Source of the DNA: JACMJL01 sp963791805
Lineage (GTDB): Bacteria > Bacillota > Clostridia > Clostridiales > Clostridiaceae
DNA length: 64,000 bases
Reading direction: 5' to 3'
Assembly: GCA_963791805.1 (NCBI GenBank)
Contig: CAWBTU010000006.1
Coordinates: 1,860,001-1,924,000, forward strand
Position numbers and translations under genes: made by a program
Shown: piece by piece, positions 58,792 to 64,000 of the stretch
How the letters are laid out: the number at the start of each line of letters is the position of its first letter
Position numbering within the stretch: the stretch's first letter is position 1
The notes under the pieces: generated by a model
Seen by the model: the letters and a program-made list of their open reading frames with translations, nothing else
What the model was told of the DNA's origin: nothing
Databases searched by the model: none

Positions 58792-60420
58792 TTATGCTTT
58801 GCTAAGTGCATCCTCTACTGCCGCCATAATTCCTCTGCTACTATAAGTAGCCCCCGAAACTGAATCCACATCTGTTGACTGAGCACTTACTATTTCCTTT
58901 GAAACAGTTGTAAATGCCCTGCTGTAAAAAGGTTTATCGTCACCATAGGAAACAGTTGTTATATCAGTTACTTTACCATTTTTAACTACAACTGAAACTG
59001 TTGTAGTAGCTCCTCTAAATCCAGTACCACTACCTTCATAGGTGCCATCCTTGTAGGTTGCACTATTACTTGATGTAGACGCATTAGTAGATGGTTCTGT
59101 TGAGCTTTGTGTTGTAGTTTGTGTTGTTGCTGACTGAGCAGTTGTTGTTTGAGAAGTTGTTGCTTGTGCTTGAGTTGTGCTTTCTACAGTTTTTGTTTCA
59201 GCTTCATTGCTTGTAGCATCAGCTTTAGCATTGCTTAGTGCATCTTCTACTGCTGACATAATTCCATTGCTGCTAAAAGTTGCCCCTGAAACTGAATCTA
59301 CATCTGTTGATTGATTGCTTATTATCTCCTTTGAAACAGTTGTAAATGCTCTGCTGTAAAAAGGTTTATCATCGCCATTAGAAACTGTTGTTATATCAGT
59401 TATTTTACCATTTTTAACCACAACAGAAACTGTTGTTTCAGCTCCTCTATAACCAGTACCAGTACCTTCATAGGTTCCATCTTTATAGCTTCCACTTTCA
59501 CTTGATAAAGATGTTGTTTGAGAGCTTTGAATAGATATGCTTGTATCATTAAGTCCTGCTGCATTAACCCCAATAGTACCTACATAATAAAACCCTGTCA
59601 TAACAGATACAGCTGCAACTCCAGCAATAACTGGTCTTACATCTTTCTCAGAAGCTGTCAAAGTAACATTATTTCTAGGGCATGCAGTTGCACATTTCAT
59701 ACACTGAATACATTCGCCACTAGCTGCCTCTTCAGTTTTGTAAAGTGGTATTCCCATTGCACAGTTTGTTGTACAAACTCTACAAGCACCACATTTCTGT
59801 GAAGGTTTGCTTATCTTTACAATCCTTAACTTTGATGTAATAGCAAACACTGCACCTAGAGGGCAAAGATATCTACAAAAGAACCGTTCAATAAAGGAAG
59901 ATCCAATTATAATAAGGACAAATAAAATTAACCCACCTGTAAGATTTTTAGCAATGTAAAAAAAATTAGGGACTTTACCTAGTCCAGTAATCATACCGAA
60001 TATATCCCATGGGTTGTCTGATTGGAATTTAGTTATATCAAAAGACCATATAACAGAAATCAAAAGTAATAGGACAATATATTTAGCATACTTTAAATTT
60101 TCGTCTACTTTTTCACTAACTTTGAGCTTCCTTTTAAATAGCTTATTTGAGATAGCATAAGTTAAATCACCCAATGCTCCTAAAGAACACATCCAACCAC
60201 AGAAAAACCTCCCTATTAAAATTGTAATTGGAATAATACATATAGCCTCAATCAATTGTGGTGCAAGATTGCTAAAACTGAAGCTATGGTTAATAATAGC
60301 AATATAAGTTTGTTTTATACCATTAAAAGTACTTATATAAAGTGCTGGTAAGACTATAAACATTATAAACTGAATAATATGTCTTGTTATTTGAATTACT
60401 GATATTTTTTGTTTTCTCAT
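58792..60420 (-). CDS. Membrane ferredoxin with two flavinylated FMN-binding domains
   Basis: A 542-residue protein. Five or so membrane helices carry two twin-cysteine motifs (FFCGWMCSLGALGD, FFCRYLCPLGAVF) as in NapH/NosR-type quinol-linked proteins; a cytoplasmic 2[4Fe-4S] ferredoxin follows (CGACRVCTTNC, CIQCMKCATACP). After a further membrane helix come two FMN_bind domains of ~88 residues (about 312-397 and 456-542), each with DVDSVSGAT, the site where ApbE attaches FMN to Thr. A Thr/Gln/Ser-rich linker joins them. It is predicted to move electrons from the cytoplasm to extracytoplasmic flavins. It overlaps apbE by four bases. Confidence 0.9.
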   Translation of the reverse strand: MRKQKISVIQITRHIIQFIMFIVLPALYISTFNGIKQTYIAIINHSFSFSNLAPQLIEAICIIPITILIGRFFCGWMCSLGALGDLTYAISNKLFKRKLKVSEKVDENLKYAKYIVLLLLISVIWSFDITKFQSDNPWDIFGMITGLGKVPNFFYIAKNLTGGLILFVLIIIGSSFIERFFCRYLCPLGAVFAITSKLRIVKISKPSQKCGACRVCTTNCAMGIPLYKTEEAASGECIQCMKCATACPRNNVTLTASEKDVRPVIAGVAAVSVMTGFYYVGTIGVNAAGLNDTSISIQSSQTTSLSSESGSYKDGTYEGTGTGYRGAETTVSVVVKNGKITDITTVSNGDDKPFYSRAFTTVSKEIISNQSTDVDSVSGATFSSNGIMSAVEDALSNAKADATSNEAETKTVESTTQAQATTSQTTTAQSATTQTTTQSSTEPSTNASTSSNSATYKDGTYEGSGTGFRGATTTVSVVVKNGKVTDITTVSYGDDKPFYSRAFTTVSKEIVSAQSTDVDSVSGATYSSRGIMAAVEDALSKA

Positions 60421-61376
60421 GCTGTAAAACTCCTTTCAAAATTCCCTTTCAAGCCTTCTGTAACATATACCTCCTGATTCTCCATTACAAATATCCCCTC
60501 TGCATTAATACTTTTAAGCAGTGTAATAGCTTTATCCATATCAGATACGAAAAGAGCTGTTGTTAATGCATCTGCATCAATTGATAATTCACATACTACA
60601 GTAACACTTATGAGCCCATTATTTACGGGGTATCCACTATGTGGATCTATAATATGATGATAACGAACACCATCTTTAATAAAAAATTGTTCATTGCTAC
60701 CCGAAGTAACTATAGTTTTATTTATTGTTTTTATAGTGCCTATATAAATACCAGTGCTTGAAAATGGGTTCTGAATTCCTATGCGCCAAGTTTCTCCTGC
60801 TTCATTGTGACCTAAGACAACAATATTACCACCTAGGTTTATTAATGCATCTTTTATTTTGTACTGAAGCAGAATTCTTTTAACCTCATCTGCCGCATAT
60901 CCTTTAGCGATTCCACCTAAATCAATAGCTTGGCCTTCTCTTTTTAGATAAGCTGTACCTTCCTTATCATTTAATGTTAAGTCTTGGTAATTTACAAGAT
61001 TTAAAGCCTCTTCAATTTCTTCTTTATCAGGGATATAGTTTAATTTCTTACTAAATCCCCACAAGAAAGTTAACGGTCGTACAGTTATATCAAAAGCGCC
61101 CTCTGAACGCTTTGAAAATTCTAAAGAGCGTTTCAGTAAATTAAAGGTATCAGAATTAATTTTTTGTGCCTCAATTCCTGCGCTACGGTTTATTTTCATT
61201 ACATCACTATCATATTTAAAGGCAGACATTCTATTATCAATTTCAAGTATCCTTTTATGTGCAACATCCAGTGCTTCCTCACCTTTTTTTCCGAAACAAG
61301 TTATAGTATTAATTGTTCCAAGGGCAGTAAATGTTTTTCCATACTTATAATTCTCTTTCTTTCTATTAAATAACAT
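60417..61376 (-). CDS. apbE: FAD:protein FMN transferase
   Basis: A 319-residue ApbE. Family signatures: ALGTINTITCFG near the start, DNRMSAFKYDSDVMKIN, AFDITVRPLTFLWGF, IDLGGIAKGYAADEV (Mg/FAD-binding), GGNIVVLG and the catalytic IVTSGSNEQFF plus HHIIDPHSGYPVNNGLISVTVVC. It transfers FMN onto Thr of DxxSGAT sites in partner proteins; the partner is almost certainly the overlapping downstream gene. No clear signal peptide is visible in the short N terminus. Confidence 0.92.
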   Translation of the reverse strand: MLFNRKKENYKYGKTFTALGTINTITCFGKKGEEALDVAHKRILEIDNRMSAFKYDSDVMKINRSAGIEAQKINSDTFNLLKRSLEFSKRSEGAFDITVRPLTFLWGFSKKLNYIPDKEEIEEALNLVNYQDLTLNDKEGTAYLKREGQAIDLGGIAKGYAADEVKRILLQYKIKDALINLGGNIVVLGHNEAGETWRIGIQNPFSSTGIYIGTIKTINKTIVTSGSNEQFFIKDGVRYHHIIDPHSGYPVNNGLISVTVVCELSIDADALTTALFVSDMDKAITLLKSINAEGIFVMENQEVYVTEGLKGNFERSFTA

Positions 61377-61526
61377 AATGTTTACCTCCTCTCTATATCA
61401 ATATATTAGCAGACAATATTATAATAATTATCACGAGATTATGTGAAGTCTATGTGATTTTATAATAAATTAATCTTGTTAAAAATATAAAAGGCAACCG
61501 TAAAGCTGCACTAATCCCTTTTCCAT

Positions 61527-61703
61527 TTACATCTGCCATAGTTCCAACAAACTTAATTTTAAAGGTTTAATAAATTCAGACAAAATCCATGAATTTATTT
61601 GTTCTCCTATTATTTCATCATGAGTTATTTTTAATCGTTCTGAAGATCCAGTATTAGCTAAAACTATTACACCATCAACATAGAGACTATTTTCAAAAAT
61701 CAT
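61527..61703 (-). pseudogene. Degenerate PAS-type remnant
   Basis: A 58-residue open frame on the minus strand reads DGVIVLANTGSSERLKITHD and EIIGEQINSW, the pattern of a PAS domain (ligand-binding core and the DEIIGK-type helix). It lacks the N and C ends. A neighbouring frame (ADVNGKGISAAL) recalls the SpoIIE-phosphatase motif GDVSGKGIPAAL, so it may be part of a lost PAS/SpoIIE sensor. The stretch 61377-61526 shows nothing further. Confidence 0.5.
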
Positions 61704-62043
61704 TACAAGGAACTACAGACAACCTTCCAAGGCAAACCAATTTATTAGTGCTAAATGCTGCTATTGAGGCCGTAAGACCTGGTGAACACGGAAGAGGATT
61801 TACTGTAGTTGCAGATGAAGTTAGAAAACTATCAGAGCAATCAAATATCGGAGCAAATGAAATTCCTACCGTAGTTATTTCCATATATAAAAATTTCGTA
61901 GTGGAAGAAGTATCAAAGTTTAGAGATGAGCTTCTTGAGCTTATGAAAAAAGAAAATGGAACCATAAACTTCAATTTGTAAAACCACAGGTTATGAAGGT
62001 TTTTGAACTAACAAGGTTAGATAAAGTATTAGAAATTCATTAA
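61704..62043 (+). pseudogene. Chimeric remnant: chemoreceptor tip plus anti-anti-sigma tail
   Basis: QTNLLVLNAAIEAVRPGEHG and RGFTVVADEVRKLSEQS (61732-61840) are the tip of a methyl-accepting chemotaxis protein. After a frame change near 61980, PQVMKVFELTRLDKVLEIH matches the end of STAS-domain anti-anti-sigma factors. Neither gene is complete, so this is a fused leftover of two genes. Confidence 0.65.
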
Positions 62044-62053
62044 CAAGCTAAAA

Positions 62054-62089
62054 ATGCCAGTAGATTTATATAAATAACTCTACTGGCAT
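62054..62089 (+). terminator. Terminator after the chimeric remnant
   Basis: ATGCCAGTAGA (62054-62064) and TCTACTGGCAT (62079-62089) are complementary, followed by TCTT. Confidence 0.6.
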
Positions 62090-62163
62090 TCTTAATGCAA
62101 TCTATGTTTTTACAGCAATTAATGTTATTATTAATCTATAAACAAATGAAAGGGGTAATTTAA

Positions 62164-62451
62164 ATGAATACGATGAAAGAATTTGAGTTTTTTCCTCAAT
62201 ATTTAAGTTTAAAAGGCTTAAAAGATATTAAGGTTGGAAATACACTGTTAAATGAACTGACTATAGATAATGAAATGAGCCTAGGCCATAGACAAGTAGG
62301 CGATAGAAGTTATCATATTTTTTATTTTAAAAATGAGCGCTTCGCAGTTTACTATCACAAAGGTGGAGTAGATGCCATGCATTCTGCTAATACTCTTGAT
62401 GAAGTATTAGATTATGTTAATAACTTAGACCCACAAGATTTTGACAAATAA
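62164..62451 (+). CDS. Hypothetical 95-residue protein
   Basis: A small protein with two hydrophobic beta-type stretches (GDRSYHIFYFKNERFAVYYHK) and a helical C terminus (TLDEVLDYVNNLD). No family recognised. GAAAGGGG precedes the ATG. It lies alone in a region of decayed genes. Confidence 0.6.
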   Translation: MNTMKEFEFFPQYLSLKGLKDIKVGNTLLNELTIDNEMSLGHRQVGDRSYHIFYFKNERFAVYYHKGGVDAMHSANTLDEVLDYVNNLDPQDFDK

Positions 62452-62550
62452 AAGTTAGCGCTCTTGTCTTTTCAAGCATAGTATTCACTACCTGCACCAG
62501 CAGTAGTGATATTCTTAAGTTCGCACTTCCCTACTAATTCTATACTTCAA

Positions 62551-62588
62551 TGATATTTAATTTAAGAAATCTCTTAAATTAAATATCA
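62551..62588. repeat. Perfect 17-bp inverted repeat with a four-base loop
   Basis: TGATATTTAATTTAAGA (62551-62567) and its exact complement (62572-62588). Neither strand has a T-run directly after the stem, so it is not a standard terminator. It may be an operator, a small RNA stem or a cruciform. Confidence 0.5.
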
Positions 62589-62646
62589 AAAACTACCCTA
62601 CCACATGGCCAATCAACTGAACCATTACGCTTTGCTATATATCTGT

Positions 62647-63060
62647 CTATTTTATATTTTTAATAGATAAATTAACCCTATAATTCCCGTATTCCAAAAT
62701 TTCATCCAACATACCCACAATTTCTTCTTGATTACCTGCAGTTACTTTTAACATATAGCAACCTTCCCCACTAATCCTATTTGCTTCAGATATTAGAGGG
62801 TTTTTTTGAATGTATTTCTGAAAGCCCGCATGATTAGTTGTTTTCATAAAAACAGTTATAAAAGCTACTAATTCCTTGCCAAGCATTGCAGCATTTGTTT
62901 TTATGGTATACCCTTCAATAACTCCTGTCTTTTCAAGCTTATTTATTCTATTTCTAACTGCCTGTCCAGTTAAATGAACTTCCTCGCCAATTTCTTGCCA
63001 CTGCATTCTTGAATTTTCACTAAGTAGATTCAAAATCTCTAGGTCTGTTTGATCAACCAT
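62647..63060 (-). CDS. Lrp/AsnC-family regulator
   Basis: A 137-residue regulator with an N-terminal helix-turn-helix (MQWQEIGEEVHLTGQAVRNRINKLE) and a C-terminal RAM-type ligand-binding domain (MLGKELVAFITVFMKTTNHAGF, ANRISGEGCYMLKVTAGNQEE). Lrp proteins bind amino acids or related ligands. It is divergent from the MBL-fold hydrolase gene, and an inverted repeat lies between them, suggesting that it controls that gene. Confidence 0.9.
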   Translation of the reverse strand: MVDQTDLEILNLLSENSRMQWQEIGEEVHLTGQAVRNRINKLEKTGVIEGYTIKTNAAMLGKELVAFITVFMKTTNHAGFQKYIQKNPLISEANRISGEGCYMLKVTAGNQEEIVGMLDEILEYGNYRVNLSIKNIK

Positions 63061-63100
63061 AATTACAAAATCCTTTCATGATGAAACTCTTTTCATCCTT

Positions 63101-63142
63101 ATATTTACTCTAATCAACCAGTATTTATTATATAGTAAATAT
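63101..63142. promoter_or_regulatory. Inverted repeat in the Lrp/MBL intergenic region
   Basis: ATATTTACT (63101-63109) and AGTAAATAT (63134-63142), 24 bases apart. A candidate site for the Lrp-type regulator, covering the region where both divergent promoters must lie. Confidence 0.45.
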
Positions 63143-63168
63143 ATCATATAGAACTGGAGTGATAAACA

Positions 63169-63921
63169 ATGAAAATTCAATTAATTCGTCATGCTACTTT
63201 AATAATAACAATTAATAATAAAAGAATTCTTGTAGATCCAATGTTAAGCGAAGCAGGTTTAATGGAGCCTATTAAAGGCGTGCCTAACCAGAGCTACAAT
63301 CCACTAGTAGAGTTGCCTATAAACATTGATACTATTATAAATTGTGATGCAGCACTTGTTACCCATACACACAGAGATCACTTTGATGAAACTGCTGCAA
63401 AATTGATTCCTAAAAACATTCCAATATTATGCCAAACTGAAGATGAAAAAAAATTGAAATCATATGGATTTATTGATGTAAACCCTATTAAAGATACTTT
63501 TGTTTGGAATAATATAAGTTTTAATCGTACTAGTGGTAAGCATGGTCATGGAGAAATTGCTGAAGCTATGGCCCCAGTTTCAGGCTTTGTTATTTCCTAT
63601 CCTGAAGAACCCGTGATTTATATTGCAGGTGATACAGTTTGGTGTAAGGAAGTTGAAGAGGCAATAGAAAAATTCAAACCTGAAGTTATTTTTTGTAATT
63701 TTGGTGGCGCTCAGTTTGAGTATGGAGAGCCTATTACTATGTCCACGTTTGATATTCATGAATTATGCCGTAGATATGCAAATATACAAATTGTTGCTTT
63801 GCACATGGAAGCATGGAATCATTGCAGATTATCAAGACAAGATTTAAAACACTATATTAGTGTCAATAATATTAGTAATAATATATTTATACCTGAAGAT
63901 GGAGCATCCTTAAATTTTTAA
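63169..63921 (+). CDS. MBL-fold metal-dependent hydrolase (UlaG-like)
   Basis: A 250-residue protein with metallo-beta-lactamase fold: KIQLIRHATLIITINNKRILVDPML at the start, the metal motif THTHRDHFD (residues 66-74), SGKHGHGE, IAGDTVWCKEV (metal Asp) and LHMEAWNHC. It resembles UlaG/YtkL-type hydrolases; the substrate is unknown. GGAGTGATAAAC precedes the ATG. It is transcribed divergently from the Lrp regulator gene, its probable controller. Confidence 0.88.
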   Translation: MKIQLIRHATLIITINNKRILVDPMLSEAGLMEPIKGVPNQSYNPLVELPINIDTIINCDAALVTHTHRDHFDETAAKLIPKNIPILCQTEDEKKLKSYGFIDVNPIKDTFVWNNISFNRTSGKHGHGEIAEAMAPVSGFVISYPEEPVIYIAGDTVWCKEVEEAIEKFKPEVIFCNFGGAQFEYGEPITMSTFDIHELCRRYANIQIVALHMEAWNHCRLSRQDLKHYISVNNISNNIFIPEDGASLNF

Positions 63922-64000
63922 TTTATCTAAATTTAAAAATATAGCTATTTTCTTCACTTGAAGAGCTAGACAATTTAAAATTACAATTTCTTAACACATT

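Overview
The window looks like a chromosomal segment of a low-GC, spore-forming Firmicute, most likely a Clostridium (sensu stricto) or close relative. The basis is the strongly AT-rich sequence, Shine-Dalgarno sites of the GGAGG type, a YabG-type sporulation protease, a SigI/RsgI pair, MprF, clostridial-style lipoproteins and an operon for late biotin synthesis. No rRNA, tRNA, CRISPR array or prophage is visible. The only complete mobile element is one insertion sequence at about 51.1-52.7 kb.

Layout. 0-10 kb: end-truncated HD-domain protein, dienelactone-hydrolase-like protein, SDR dehydrogenase, YitT membrane protein behind a long leader with a terminator, a lipoprotein, AraC/GyrI regulator, and an NAD-salvage cluster (nicotinamidase-like, nicotinate phosphoribosyltransferase, HAD hydrolase). 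8.7-13.6 kb: an orphan anti-sigma-like surface protein, then an operon xre - def - histidine kinase - response regulator - small membrane protein. 13.8-18.6 kb, plus strand: aminotransferase, a VanRS-like two-component pair whose regulator is frameshifted, and a frameshifted SLH-anchored alpha/beta hydrolase. 18.7-22.4 kb: a MutS2-like ATPase without an Smr domain, preceded by a ~350-nt leader holding two tiny ORFs and two intrinsic terminators, then YabG and a 41-residue protein. 22.5-29.2 kb: MarR-controlled EmrB-type exporter, ECF sigma with a DUF4179 partner, and two tandem OhrR-like regulators in front of a polytopic membrane protein. 29-38 kb: methyltransferase, HD hydrolase, amidohydrolase, OmpR-type two-component system, ABC remnant and MprF. 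38-42 kb: bioY-bioB-bioD-bioA with a BirA-like operator; bioD is frameshifted. 42-47.6 kb: broken EamA transporter, 13-residue-repeat coat-like protein, and sigI-rsgI divergent from two exported proteins, with matching SigI-type promoters on both strands. 47.6-52.7 kb: DUF503, YhaM-like nuclease, ACP plus a frameshifted acyl-activating enzyme, and the insertion sequence flanked by 28-bp direct repeats. 52.8-64 kb: several small unknown genes, a FIST sensor with a soluble chemoreceptor, a lipoprotein, a nagB ghost, a flavinylated membrane ferredoxin with its ApbE, decayed gene fragments, and a divergent Lrp/MBL-hydrolase pair.

Two themes recur. First, many genes sit behind readable cis-regulation: attenuator-like leaders (mutS2-like, yitT), phased operator repeats (mprF, both ohrR genes), BirA, MarR and SigI sites. 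Second, an unusual number of genes carry single-base frameshifts, mostly in short homopolymers (regulator at 15.4 kb, hydrolase at 18.4 kb, bioD, EamA, coat-like protein, acyl ligase, transposase, chemoreceptor). This means either real decay or homopolymer errors in the assembly, and each such gene should be read with that in mind. The best candidate for an undescribed system is the Smr-less MutS2 homolog under what looks like ribosome-dependent attenuation.
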